From Chrysomallon squamiferum (Eukaryota; Mollusca; Gastropoda; Neomphalida; Peltospiridae), in NCBI GenBank assembly GCA_012295275.1, contig CM022677.1, positions 2,106,459 through 2,170,458 on the forward strand: a stretch of DNA of 64,000 nucleotides. Reading direction: 5' to 3'. A program made the position numbers and the translations under genes. Below the pieces are notes generated by a model. That model saw only the letters and a list, made by a program, of their open reading frames with translations, was not told where the DNA came from and did not search any database. This document shows positions 39,198-51,951 of the stretch, in pieces (positions within the stretch are counted from its first letter, which is position 1; each line of letters opens with the position of its first letter).

Positions 39198-40236
39198 AAC
39201 AAATTCTACCATGTATAAACAAAATTCTAAGACAAAGATGTTGTAAAAATGAAACTAACTTCGTCCTTCAGCAAGCATCATATTATTATTTTAGATGTCA
39301 TAATATGCGACAGTTTTGGCAGCCGGAAAATAACGATGATCCCAAATAAATCTTTCTTTGAAAAATGATTTAAATTGAGATTGATAAAAACGAATTATCA
39401 GATATTTTCTTTTTAGGTGCAGCGTCACGTAATATACCAGACAAACAGAAAGATCCATTTGCTGTATTCAGTTGTTACCATCATCAACCTGTAATTAATT
39501 CTCACATTTTCCTGTAATAAAGCTTTCTGATAAAATCACCACTGTTTATGTGACAAATTTATTATCGAGTGATTTTTAACTCGTTACAGTTATGCAGAAA
39601 CAGTGGTAAGATTTGTGGCCTCTTCCTTATGAAACCGGAAAGTATAATTAGAAATATGGAGGATATTCTATAGCAATATTAAATAACAAATTATGTTCAG
39701 AGTTATTAAAGTAATTAGTAAAATTAGTTATTTTCGTTGATTTTAACTTTCGTTGTATAAACTGCGCTTCTGATAACTTGAGAATAAATGACAAAAACGT
39801 GACTTTTCTTCTTTTTTAAAAACTTTTTCAGTATATTTTAACCTTGAGATATCCCGTTTATTTTGTAATAGGAGCACTGTTCATAAACGTGAACTGAGAC
39901 TGAGAAAAAATGGTATAAAATATAGGTTATTATAACTAAATATCAGCTCTACTGGCGGTAAATATAAACTTTGCATTAAATAAAGTTGCAGAAAATGATT
40001 CATTCTATTAAAGTATAGTAATTTACAGTACTGCTAGTAACTAAAGGATAATTACTGTTGTGACATTCAAGTTAATAGAAAATTAGACTTTTAGACAAAA
40101 AGTGAAGATTAATTACAGGCTGATGGTATGAATCAACATAAACCTTTTTAAAGTGAAATGCTTAATCGCTTTAAATTAATGTGGTTTGCACAGCATATTA
40201 GAGTGATAATTAGATGTGCAGCGTAATATCAAGTGG
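39198..40236 (-). repeat. Segmental duplication, inverted copy of block B
   Basis: Reverse complement of about 21595-22600; TCCATTTGCTGTATTC and TGCGACAGTTTTGGCAGCCG are among the shared landmarks. It lies on the wrong side of block A for a simple inversion. Confidence 0.9.
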
Positions 40237-40427
40237 TGCTGTGTTCTTTACTGAACAAATATTGTAAAAAGAAAAGTCTACACGACAGAAAAAGGTGAGA
40301 TACATTTTATTATTTATAATTACAGTCTTCTTGAGTCAGAACGGTTACATTAACAAGTTGAGAATAAAATATATTAATGAGAGTACTGTTGTGTAAATGA
40401 ATAATTTGAGTTTCAGCTATAATAATG

Positions 40428-40473
<46 letters not shown>

Positions 40474-41953
40474 TATTAAGGACTTCTTCTTTATTTTATT
40501 TAATTTATTTTATTTTATTATTATTATTTTTAATATACCAAAAATCAAAAAAATCCAACACACACCTCAGTACTCATTTATAATTTTTAATAATAATAAT
40601 AATAATAACATTATTACAGATAAACCTCAATTTAATCATATAAACACGTCATGTTAATAATAAAAATACTGACAGTGAATACAACGTAAATTCCGACGCG
40701 CAGTCTTTCTTCAGATATCTGTAGAAATGTAATTCTCAGTTTGTCAGTACAACCGTTGTGACTCTGAAAGCCTTCTCTCCATCTGTAATCTTAATACATT
40801 ATCCAGAGATACTCGTATTTTCCTGTAATATATAATCAATAAATTGTGAAAAATAAAATAATAATAATAATAACGCACATATACTCACACAATTCCTTAG
40901 TTGTTATTAAAGTTTTAAAAAAATGTTTATCACTTAACCTGTTCTATAATTCTCGATTTACACTGATTCTACATTCTGTCATATTAACTGCGCTCCTACT
41001 AAAGATGATTTTTTTTATTTATTTTTCATAAATAAAAATGAAATATTCACTTTATTTATACGGCGTTATTTGATTTTAATAACCTTTTCCCGCAATATCA
41101 CCTTTCTTTTCTGTATTCTCTGATTGTTAAATACAAAATGTTTGACATTATACAGCGCCGTGTTTCACAATAATATGTGGGTAAGTAACAGAAAACAACA
41201 TTGCGCCGTTTCTTAAACTAAATTTTGATAACCTTGACATAGTCGAAAAATAAAATTTTGTTTTCAGTTACAGCACAGAAGATTTAATTAAAAACGGCAT
41301 TAACTTGATAAGATGAATAATTTTCTGCAGATGACTGATAGCTGTCTGACTTTTTCTATTGTTAATAGCAAAGTATATTAATTAATTTTCTGAAAGGAAA
41401 TATTTCTACTATAAAATGAGAATATAATTATCAAGATATTCAGTTGTGCACCTAATAAAAAGAAATAACGGAGAAGTCTGTGAAAAGGGAAACTTATTAA
41501 TGTATTTTCACTCAGTCATTCTGTATTTTATTTATATTTATCTATTATTATTATTATTATTATTGTATTCAGAGGTGATCTAATACAATGAAATATTAAT
41601 TTTCGAGGTAAACTACAAAAGTTCTTGACATTTTAAGTTTGTTTTGATAATGACGTGTAAAAATATCAGTGTTAAACGGCAGTACAGTTATTATAAGATT
41701 CAGGTAATTTTCGCTCATTGTCTCAATTTATTCCTGTAAACTGCTGGTAGTAAATTAAAACGTAAATTCTGTCCAGCGTTCTCAAATTATCTTCAGAAAA
41801 ATACGCTGCTAGAAACTAAATATGATATTTATGTCATTAATTCTCGAATATAAATTGCTGAGATTCCATTAAGGTAGCAGCTAGGTTTTAAAGTTAGATT
41901 ATTCTGTTCTTTACAAAATATTTTTAAAGTTTTATAGAAGACGTATGGATAGG

Positions 41954-41992
<39 letters not shown>

Positions 41993-44139
41993 GATGTAAC
42001 TTACAAATTATAATATTAATACAATAGACCTCTCCTAGTAGAATAAAATGTAACTGTAATGAAATTATCAATATTGTTTATGATACAAAACAGTGATAAA
42101 TCATAATAAAACATCACGTTATTTTCACTAAGTATCAATTTATGATATAAACGTCGCTAGTTTTATGTATAAAACGTGAATTACGTCGCGTTTTACAAAA
42201 CAGAAAACTTCGCTTATCTCTGTGGATTTTAATATTAATGTCGTTTGCTTTCCAAACTCAAATTTTGTGATTCAAGTAAAGTGTAACTGTAACTCAGTTT
42301 AAGAGAAAAATATTGTCACAATAGAGTGGCTTCCCCTGTATAATCTAGTCATTAAGTTATTTATTTCTGAATTTACAAGTCCAGCTCTGTAAAATGCCAC
42401 TATAAAATAAAAGCTCAGACTTTATAAGAATCCATTCATTTTTGTTCATACGTTGATAATAAATTTATGTTGTCATCATGAGCGCAGTTTTCACAGGTAA
42501 TATCAAACTGAGCGGCGACATTTACTGTTATTAACTCTATCAAGATTATTTTTGAAAAGCCGATAAAATTCCTTTAGTTGTATCCAAGATTATACTGACA
42601 GTTTTATATATTTGTTATGGTGAACGTAATAAAATATCGATGTAAGCAGTGGTTATTTTACTAAGATGGAACGTAATTTCCACTCAGTCTCAGTTTAGTC
42701 GTATAAGCTGGTACTAAATAAAAACGTAAATTCTGTCGAGCAGTCTCAAATTATCTTCAGAAAACTACGAAATTAAATATGAAATTATACATAGAAATTA
42801 ATGATTAACTGGTATAATATTGATTACCATATTTAAAAACATGATTTACTTGAAAGGCCCTCTGTATTTCTCAAAACAATATATATATAAATAAATATAT
42901 GTATAGTTTTATAAAATGTCTTTTAGAGAGACATGAAAAGATATGAACAGTATGGCTTTCTGTTACTTATTACTGTGATAATTACAAGTCCCGCGTAATG
43001 TCAATAACTTCAGAGACGTTATGAGAGTAATAGTTTATAGATTTTAAAAGAAAATGTGATACTGCAGGAAATGCTGAGTTTAATATTATATTATCTCTCA
43101 TAATCTAATTAATCCTCTAAATATTAATTATTCTGTAGTATAGCAATAAATATGTTGTTAATATCTCACTGATTAAAACTGCATAACGCCGTACAAATAA
43201 AACAAAAAAACAACAAAAAACAAACAATTGGTATTATTTTTATTCGTATAAACCTTTCCAGGTATTAGAAAAGAAATTCTACTACTACTACTATTACTAC
43301 TACTACCACTAATAATAATAATTATTATTATTATTATTATAAAAAAAAAAAAAAATAATAATAATAACATTAAGCTTATCCAGCAGCGCAGTTTATAAAG
43401 CAAAATGTAGAATCAGGAAAAATAATATTTTATATTCATTTCAAATTCTTCACCTTTTCCTGTATTTTTTATTTAACAGTGTCTTCGCCTCGGAAACTTG
43501 TTTTACATTGATGACGTAATCGAGACCTCGCGTACACTTTGTAGATAATTTGTTTATTTATTTCTATGAAATTTTCTGAAACAATTTTACAGTCAACTTT
43601 GCAAAAGTAATTTAAAATAATTAATTTTAAAATGAACATGCAACACTGAAACAGTAGGAGAGACACAGAAAGAATATACATTATTAGGGAGATGCATAAA
43701 GATATAGATAGAACAATAATAATAATAACTAGTTTGGACTGTTCATAGAGAGAAGCAGGCGGCGACAGAAAATTGTTAAAACTGTGTAGAATTCATAGAT
43801 TAACAGAGAAACACCTGGACAGATGTGGGTATATATATTTGAATGTTAGAAAAACATATATACATACACACAAGTTGTATATGAGTGTATGTGTGTACTG
43901 AAGGAAATTATAATTTTTGTATGTGGTATCTGAGGCATGGATACCGAGCGATAGACAGACAGATGTGAATGTGAAAGATGAGTTGGTACAGTCATGTTAT
44001 CTGTGAGAAAGAGTTAATGTGTTTGTTGTCAAATAACTGCTGCATGTGAAAGACAGTGTCCTTGTTTATGTATAAAAAAAGTTCTAAGTGTTTTGATTGT
44101 TGTTTTGTTTTTAAAAAATGAATAGAAAAATGATATACA
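40237..44139. other. AT-rich region without recognised gene
   Basis: Holds (TTA)n at 40430-40472, a poly-T run at about 41950-41988 and AAT/ACT tracts at 43278-43368. 41740-41830 and 42700-42790 are a direct repeat (AAACGTAAATTCTGTC and CTCAAATTATCTTCAGAAAA). No conserved exon was seen. Confidence 0.5.
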
Positions 44140-44563
44140 ATTAGATAAAAAATACAATTAATAATTGGATTATTTTAATGATTTATTCTTATATCTTGAT
44201 TTTGAATTGTAGTTATTAACATTAAAAGATATTTGAAAAAAGCTGAAATTAATCAGGCTAAAAGAGTAATTTTAGCTCTATTAAAACCAATATCTTTTTC
44301 AAAAACAGATTTGCAGTAATTTTTATTTTAAAGAAAATGAAAATGAAACGATATAATAATAATAATAATAAATCAAATAAACCAACAAATAATGGAAACT
44401 CGTTGTTTAGAAACTGTTGTATTTAATATTGGAATATTTTGCTCGAATTTTTTATTTTTATTATTCAATTAGCTGAATTCATCTAAAAGTAGTAAATTGA
44501 ATTTAGCTCAGTCGTTTTCTATTAATGGTCTAAAGGAAATAACTCTATTTAACGGGTTTGTAA

Positions 44564-44576
<13 letters not shown>

Positions 44577-44648
<72 letters not shown>
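44577..44648. repeat. (GA)n microsatellite
   Basis: An uninterrupted GA run after a short TA run. The paralogous site at about 27040 has only about 14 bases. Confidence 0.97.
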
Positions 44649-44650
<2 letters not shown>

Positions 44651-46143
44651 TACAGAATGCCATTTTTGTTGATTAGTGTTCATTCTAGTGCTTTGATTGT
44701 TTGTTTTTGTAAAATCGAACAAAATGTATATATAAAAGATAATGATTATATCAGATTATCTTTTCTGGTTGACAACAAATAACGAAGATATTGATCAGTA
44801 TATAAATAATAAAACTAAAAACAGACTAAGACTAGTCTTTATTTATTTATTTTTGTTTTAAATTATTTGAATGTGCCTTAACATTTTTAATGTTAAGAAA
44901 TTGATTTTCCATTTTGATTATTGTTTTTAGATAAGATGCAATGGGTTTGATTTTGTAGATGTCAGGATTTAAAACAGTTAATTACAAATAATGTTTTTGT
45001 ATTAAAAATATTTGTACTGCCACTCATTTATGTAACATGTCCTGGTTGTATTTTATTATTTTATATCTTTTATTATTTATTTATGAATTTATTTATGTAT
45101 TTATTTAATTTCATTTTTCCCCCTAGCTTTTTAATTGAATTAATTCAGTACAGATTATAAAATACTTCGAAGACATTTCCATTTGCACATATTTGAAATA
45201 ATTTTTTAAATTTTTCCAACATGTGAAAGGCTAATTATAAAATACTGAGAAAAATTCCATTTATGTACATTTTTTCTCTTCTTTGATTTTTATCATTTTT
45301 AAATTATGATTTTCTATTTTTAAAGATTCCTTATTGAAATAATTCAATTATTCTTTCTAAAATGGGAAAGTTGCTAGAAATGTCTAAACAGAAATAACTG
45401 AATATTTAAGTTTTATTATCTAGCCAGGTTTTTAAGTAATTTCAACTTGAAGATGATCATGTTTCTTGTAATTAAAAATAACTAAGTCATGGTTAATGCA
45501 AATAAAAGTTTAATTTAGTTAACAGTTTACATTAGAAATATATTATTATAATATTTTTTATTTTTGTATTACTTTATTGGGAGAGTTATATAACATATTC
45601 TTATTACCCCTAATTACATAATTTAAATATATTTACACAATGATTATCCCCTGAATTAAAGATTTTTTCCCAACTTTTTTGTATAAAAAATTATAATTAC
45701 CCCTGACATAATTTTCAATTATATTTACATTTATTACCCCCAGCAAACCCCTGATTTTACACTGATTTAAATAATATAAAGAAAAAATGTTGTTTTATTG
45801 TGTTTTAATAAAAAATTCAAATACCTCTAATTACATAGTTTTAAATATATTTAGACTGATTAACCCCAGCAAACCCTTGATTTACCCCGATTTAAATAAT
45901 ATAAAAAATAGATTAAAAAAGTTACCTATCACACTGATTTTAGCTTATTTACAAAGATGGTCCTCCATAGCAACGATGAATCTCCATTCAGCTTTCAGCA
46001 AAAAAGTTAGAATAACCAAGCACACATCAATGATAAAAACAGTGCAAGCTGCTATGAAGTACAATGTGTACACTGGATGTTCTCATCACATTGACAATGC
46101 AGTCTCTTGGAGATCACTGAGTGTTAGAAATTCAAATTACATT

Positions 46144-46248
46144 TCAGACAGATTTTCTCTTGAAAGACTGAGATGTAATAGCTTTCTGGTGAATTTTTTC
46201 TGAAAATGCAGTGCTGGCTAAGGCAGCATGGATCTGTTGTCTAGGATC
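46144..46248 (-). pseudogene. Terminal exon of the coiled-coil gene, copy 4
   Basis: Acceptor TTTTGTTGTAG, then 34 open codons: DPRQQIHAALASTAFSEKIH, QKAITSQSFKRKSV, stop. A deletion relative to the other copies removes VENAVRPI. It is the only copy whose terminal exon is free of premature stops, but no matching upstream exon is preserved. The 138-codon reading on the opposite strand across this region is a shadow. Confidence 0.45.
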
Positions 46249-46640
46249 CTACAACAAAATATAATATTCATTAATAAACTAAACATAAAATAAAGTGAAA
46301 GACGCTCTAACTGCATTTCACTGTCTTATCAAGAAGAATTTTAGTCCAAATTTGTATTTTTTCCATGCAATTTAAAATTAAAATAATTTATTAAAGGTTT
46401 TTATATTCTTAATTTCAATCAGATTAATACTGTAAATATCTTTCACCTGTATTAAATCTATCTTTTTTCTGAGATTAGAGATATTAAAAATAGCAAATTA
46501 CAAATGTATACAACTATTCTGTTCACTGTTCTATTAGGCTGGCATGTAAATTATTACAAGGTTTGTTGGTGCATAAACCATTATTACATTGATTCTGTAC
46601 TAGCAAAACTTAACATATCAAGCAAATAGGTTTGCTTTAT

Positions 46641-47567
46641 GAAACATTTATATAAAATAATCAGTATATAAAAATAAAATCATCAAAGAAGAGAAAAACA
46701 AGATTGTTGATATTTTCTAGCTATCCATTATTATTTATAGTCCAGATAAGATGGAAACACATGAGTGAGAGCTACTAAAAATAAAAAAGTAAAGTGCTGC
46801 AATCCATACAACAAGAAAAACTGCTGACAGAAGCTTGGAATTTCCTAAACAAACAGTTCTACAGATTTCCTAAAATCACTCATCTAGATCCATTACTAAA
46901 ATACACCATTAATGTAAATGAAATAACAATAAATCATTTCTTTATCATATTTCAGGCTCTGAATAAAACAAAGTTGAACTTAAAAATACTGAAACATAAA
47001 TAAATCCTAGTGAAAACATTAAATTATTGCTCAAAATGCTCTTTTATATATTACATACAACTAGTAATAAATACAAAATACAAAATAAAAGATTATACTT
47101 TAACTACTAAAGTGCAGATCACTTAATAACTCAAAACAATATTATTTGCTTTAGTATTATGTTGAGTAGATTACTCACCACCAAACATAAAACTAATTTT
47201 CATGACATTCTTGTCACTCTAGGAGCAACACACATAAACTAGGTGTGTACCTTGTACTTCGTACAGGGCTGGGAGACCTACTGCACTGGGGTAACAGTGA
47301 TTTACAAAATAAAACACCAAAATTACTTTTCTATTGTTTTTATCATCATCACACCATTATTCATAAATATTGTCAACATCATCATACTAAATAAATAATG
47401 TTGAAATTAAATGAACAATCTTGAATATTAGAAAACAAAATATGTATGTATGTGGTTAATATATTGTCTATAAGCAACAGCAAAAGCTAAATTTTTCTTA
47501 TGCGAATAAAGCAAAGCACGAATAGATAAATCTCTAGAATCAATAGTAAGAATGTATTTGTAACCAA
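46641..47567. other. AT-rich sequence, nothing recognised
   Basis: A 69-codon reading at 46794-47003 (plus) begins MLQSIQQEKLLTEAWNFLNK and is not recognised. The rest is repeat-poor AT-rich DNA. Confidence 0.4.
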
Positions 47568-48430
47568 TCAGTCACACATGTGTTTCCATAGCTTCTTCTT
47601 CTTATTGTTGGAGAGAACTTTGATGCATGTATCTGGAATAATGAAGATTAATTCCAAAGTAAATTCATCCACAAAATCACATACAGCTTCATCTCGTAGA
47701 ATAACACCTTGATCTTTGAAGAATTTGTCAAACACACACCACATCTTTGGGTTAGGGGATTTGGTATTTGCAATCTTCTTGGTTGGCTCCAACTCTGAAG
47801 CAATACATTCTTTTCTCCAAAGCTTTGACATCAGGTTGATCCAATCCATCTCCAGGTTCAGTGTTTGATCACATAAACACTGGTGTCTTGTAAAGATTTG
47901 ATCTCAACTTTTGATGTATTATCTCGTAACATTGATTTATAATATTCCTTGGTGAGGTTCGTGATGTTGCATTCGTTGATAAGAATAATTCTTTTACCGA
48001 CACAAGATTGAAAGGCAAATCTTTCATTTTTTACCAGCTCTTTCAATGGCAGACGTCGACAACAGGGTAAATGGTTCAATCAACCAATATGATTTGCTGA
48101 TAGTTGATGACAAAACAGAAGGTTGATTTATCCATATGATCTTTTTGTAGAATGGTCAGGGCTTTGGCAACAATGTCCATTGGTCCATGTTGTTCAGTAA
48201 ACACCCTAAAACAAAGTTTGTTGCTGATTCTTCTGGTGATGCAATAAGAAGTCCATTAGGTGCTTTCTCTGGAAGATCAACAGTTTTTAGGTAATCGATG
48301 AAATTACCTAAATCCATTCTGTCTTGAGTTTCCAATAATTCTTTGACAATTCTTTGATAGCTCTGGTTAAAACCTCCCTGTGTACTATCATTAGTTTTGC
48401 AAAGTTTTTGTTAACTTGTTGAATTGTAGA
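47568..48430 (-). pseudogene. Endogenous parvovirus NS1-like (SF3 helicase) relic
   Basis: On the minus strand, about 48230-48110 reads in part DIVAKALTILQKDH, followed by a degraded region where the Walker A loop would sit. 48079-47858 contains FAFQSCVGKRIILINEC, the Walker B-type segment of superfamily 3 helicases with its acidic residue. A basic KVEIKSLQD segment (B'-like) follows. After a frameshift near 47855, 47849-47568 holds the region that follows the helicase core. The pattern and spacing fit parvovirus/densovirus NS1, the replication initiator and helicase. The nuclease domain, an intact Walker A and a capsid gene were not found. Stops and frameshifts show an old germline insertion with no coding capacity. 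A related SF3 helicase from another small DNA virus is the alternative. Confidence 0.55.
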
Positions 48431-48441
48431 AGTAGATTGTC

Positions 48442-48508
48442 TGTCGTCTTCAGCTGAAAGGTAAGGAGCGGTCAGCGCCAGCCCCTTACCTTTTACCTGA
48501 AGACGACA
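48442..48508. repeat. Imperfect hairpin, 28-nt arms and 12-nt loop
   Basis: Arms 48442-48469 and 48481-48508 are reverse complements with about four mismatches. The outer 12 bases TGTCGTCTTCAG pair perfectly with CTGAAGACGACA. It lies just beyond the upstream end of the parvovirus-like relic. Confidence 0.8.
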
Positions 48509-48511
48509 CCT

Positions 48512-48781
48512 GTGACCTTTGACCTCTTACCTGAAGAAATCATAGCAGTAGCAGTTAGAAAGAATGCAAGAAGCATTGGCTGCCCTTCCGATATTCTGAA
48601 AGGGAAATATAGTCGACACCAGTTTGATTTATGTCCTGAAAGACTCCTGAGTGAATCTGACATGAACAGTGTGTTACTTCATCAAGCCAACAAAGAGCAG
48701 TCTCAACACGGTGGTCAGGGTTTTGTCAAGTGCAGTTGTAATGGACCTAAGAGCTGTCAGAGTAAGAGATGTGCTTGTTAA
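48512..48781 (+). pseudogene. KRBA2-like transposon protein fragment (Cys-rich)
   Basis: An open stretch of 89 codons ends GGQGFVKCSCNGPKSCQSKR, then CAC and a stop. The C-x-C-x(n)-C-x(4)-RC-x-C pattern after GGQGFVKC is typical of Cys-rich segments in KRAB-A domain-containing protein 2-like, integrase-bearing transposon proteins of invertebrates. Upstream it reads LPEEIIAVAVRKNARSIGCP. No integrase core is nearby and the Cys motif is cut short (CNSRCH is missing), so this is a fragment. The family assignment is from memory of the motif and is tentative. Confidence 0.4.
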
Positions 48782-48957
48782 AAACATAATGTTTTCTGTA
48801 ATAACAGAAGTGACAACAGTGTAAATTGTTTAAATAAATGAAGTATGTATTATGTGTCACCAATGCATTATACTGGTAAATTGTTGTTACATGTGTTTGA
48901 TTATTCAATACAGATGAAACATAGTTTAGTTATTAGAAAACACCCAAGAAATACCCT

Positions 48958-49085
48958 TTAGTCATCTGGCCAAATGACTGAAGGTAATTTTCAGTGATTT
49001 GGCCAAATGACTGGAAATTTTATTCATTTTGGCCAAATGACTAGCGGTCAGAGGCAACTGACAAAATGACTGGTTTGACACATTG
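48958..49085. repeat. Short tandem repeat with palindromic core
   Basis: TTTGGCCAAATGACT or a variant occurs three times within about 90 bases (near 48966, 49000 and 49030). The full core AGTCATTTGGCCAAATGACT is self-complementary. It lies just before the piggyBac relic and could be part of its 5' terminal region. Confidence 0.6.
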
Positions 49086-49199
49086 ACTGAAACATGTATA
49101 GCTGCTCGTATTCTTATAGGAAATTTTTGGCAAACAATTGCAGTTTTTGGAGGGTTTTTTGCCATAAACATGAGCAGTAAGAAAGTTACAAACAAGCAG

Positions 49200-49850
49200 A
49201 CATTATGAATGATGTCAGATCTGAGGATGAGAATGAAGGATTGGAATATGGAAATAAACGTGTTGGAATGTGAATAATAGTGATTTTGAAAGCAAAGAGA
49301 GTGACGATGATGTTGTCAGTGATACAAATAATAAAAACATGAATGCACGTGAAGGTGAAAATGATTCTGCTGACAATCACAGCCCAGGTGATGATGTTTT
49401 ACAACCTGTTGGTAGAGGATGCGGCATGGTTTTGATGTGGTTGAGGTGCGCAACGGAATTCTCAGCCTCCCTTAGATCAGTGTCAGTGGATGAATGACAC
49501 AAATGATGTTTTGTGGCAGCTCTTTGCTTTTGAAACTAATGGCAGGCAGAACATGTCAGAGAAGGAAAACCTCACATTATTATACAAAATCCTTTAGTTC
49601 TCAGGCCTTGTCACTAACAGAGATAAAAACATTTTTTTGCTGTCAAGTAGTGATGGAAATACTTATTCACAAGGACCGCTTTGGACAATTTTGGCGAGAT
49701 ACGGAAAATGTCTTGACCATCACAACTGCATTTCCACAGATTTTTAGCAATATGGTCTATGCTACATAGTGTAAATGAATTAGACCCAGAGCTTGACAAA
49801 TCTGATAAGAATTACAAAATCATGTTCTGTCACTTGTCAGGTTGTATTAT
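49200..49850 (+). pseudogene. piggyBac-type transposase relic
   Basis: Begins with an acidic N-terminal stretch (NNSDFESKESDDDVVSDTNN) as piggyBac transposases do. It then reads NDVLWQLFAFETNGRQNMSE, corresponding to the FFxLFFxxELxxxIVxETN region. After a shift near 49610 comes a degraded region, and at 49762-49818 SVNELDPELDKSDKNYKI, the conserved HFxNxxDPxLDKxDKxYKI motif. At least three frame changes are needed and the catalytic DDD core is absent. It is cut off by, or fades into, the LINE downstream. Confidence 0.6.
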
Positions 49851-49929
49851 ACATTATAATACATGTTTCTATACTGCCATTTTCTTCTTTACTGTCAGAT
49901 GTACACAGGCCTTTCTGCATCAAACTACG

Positions 49930-51700
49930 CAAATAAATCCTAAGGATACTTTGATATTTCATCAAGCTCTAAGTAAGAAAAATATCAAAACATTACAAAA
50001 CTGCAAGGAAACAAGACACTGATTCTGAATTTATAAATAATATAATCTCTGATATAAATGCTATATTTATAAAGGCAGCCAAAAAAACATTTGGGATGAA
50101 ACCCACCTACAATACAATAAAGAAACATCCTTATAATAAGGCCTGGTTTAACAGAACTTTAAACTACAAGACAGGAAGTCAGAAAAGCCAGAAGAAGATA
50201 TAAACAATATGGTGGAAGTAAACTGAAAGCTGGCTTGAAATACAAAGAAAATCAGTATAAAACACTAAACAGAGCTGTTAGGGAATATCTATTAAACAAA
50301 AAATGAAAATTATAATAAAAATCAAATCTCAAAGAGTACTTGTCAGTTCTGAACAACAGTAAGCAGAGATGGTCAACTGATTCTTTATTTCATTTTTTCA
50401 AAACTCTTAATAGCAATGTTGATGAAACATGTAGCACAATAGAAGAATTACTCAAGGACAAGAAACTACTAATGATATTCTGAACAAGTCTCATTCAGCC
50501 GAGGAAACATCTGGAGCAGTGAACAGACTGCATTGTCATTGACCAGCTGGAGAAGACTTTATTATTAATGACTATATTAAGTATACTGCTAATGTTATGT
50601 TACATTTATATGTTCTGTTGTTTAATGTTATTCTTGACTCAGCAATTATACCATCCGATTGGTTAGTGGGACTCCTCAAACCAATATAAAAAATAAAGGA
50701 GCTCGAAATGAACCTGAAAATTATAGACTATTATATATATTATTAAGTTGTTCAGGTAAATTTTTTACATCCGTACTTAATTCTAGATTAAATAAGTATG
50801 CAGATGAAATAAACCTGTCTTTAGAAAAACAAGCTGGATTTTGCAAAAACGACAGACCTTATATTTTCTTTATACTCGCTAATTATTTTAATGAACAAAT
50901 GTAAAAAGAAATGGTATTGTGTTTTTATAGATTTTGAGAAAGCATTTGACAGAGTCTGGAGAATTGGATTACGGAATTAAATTTGGATAAATGGAAAATG
51001 TTTTAATGTCTTAGTAAATATGTATAAAATACTAAGGTTAAAATCATACGAATGGTTTGTTATCTGATAGTTTTGATTGTGAAATAGGTGCCAGGCAAAA
51101 AGAAAATCTCTCACCATTTTTATTTTCTGTTTTTCTAAATGGCTTAGAGGAATTTCTTATAGATAGCAAAGCGTAGGGCAATTACAACAATGTTTAGTGA
51201 AGAATTTAATGTTTAATTAAAGCTTTTTATTCTACTGTATGCTGATGATACAATACTGTTAGCAGAAACTCTGGTTGTTCTACAACATAATCTTAATGTT
51301 TTTGTCAATTACTGCCAACAATGGAGACTTAAAGTTAATATAAATAGAACTAAAATAATGATTTTCAGTAAAAGGAGAAAAACTTGTGATTATATATTTA
51401 TATTTGATATAACTATAAATACACTTCACATGAAATGGTCTATTCACTTACAGTGTAAAATAACTATATAATAAAGCAATGAAAGCTATGTATAGCCTAA
51501 TAGCTGAAGGTCATCAGAATAATCTCTCTAATGACTGTATACTTGATTTATTTGACAAATTAATACAGCCAATTTTATTGTATGGTTGTGAAATATGGGG
51601 TTTTACAAATATACAACTAATAGAAAGACATTTTAAAATCAAATAAACTTTGAAAACTAGTTTACTTTGCTATCTCAAAAGAATGCGAAAGTCTTATGTA
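49930..51700 (+). pseudogene. Non-LTR retrotransposon (LINE) reverse transcriptase relic
   Basis: From about 50040 a region reads FIKAAKKTFGMKPTYNTIKK and continues toward a Lys-rich linker of the ARKKYK type seen before LINE reverse transcriptase. At 50716-50850 is ENYRLLYILLSCSGKFFTSV, then LNSRLNKYADE and EKQAGF (RT blocks 1-2). At about 50928-50965 is FYRFXESI/DFEKAFDRVW (block A, catalytic Asp). At 51236-51260 is LLYADDTILLAET (block C, catalytic YADD). At about 51290-51370 come FVNYCQQWRLKVNINRTKIM and IFSKRR. The frame changes several times. The endonuclease domain is truncated and no poly(A)-like tail was found. The order of motifs is clear; the clade is not certain. Confidence 0.8.
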
Positions 51701-51765
51701 AATTTACAACCATGATTAACTTCCTACTGAAACGGGTCTACTATTCTAAGAGAAAACAGAAAATG

Positions 51766-51951
51766 TCAAATCTGTAATCTTAACACAATACTTTCTGACT
51801 GTTGTTGTTCTTTGCCACCATCATGCACAGCCATCACAGTTATCTGCCAAGTGATTTCGTTAGGCGGCACAGCAGATGAAGTGTTTTTACCAGCATCAGC
51901 TTGTTTCAATTCAAGTCTGCAATTTTCAGTATTGCTGACACACACATACAC
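51766..51951 (-). pseudogene. Conserved block Q, copy 3
   Basis: Minus-strand reading QADAGKNTSSAVPPNEITWQ, then ITVMAVHDGGKEQQQSES. It is the best preserved reading of the block, without a stop. It sits between the LINE relic and the satellite array, with no other piece of the CAMSAP-like gene nearby, so it was moved separately. Function unknown. Confidence 0.4.

Larger units (their letters stand above)
44140..46640 (-). repeat. Segmental duplication, copy 4
   Basis: Reverse complement of copy 3 (about 25750-27960), with further similarity to 36900-36990 at its right end (GTCTATTAGGCTGGCATG-like sequence near 46530). It contains a long (GA)n at 44577-44648 where copy 3 has only a short CT run. 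Confidence 0.85.

Noticed and set aside
45787-46203. 138-codon plus-strand reading
   Set aside because: It runs antisense through the terminal exon and 3' flank of the coiled-coil gene copy. The homologous stretches in the other copies are not open in this frame.
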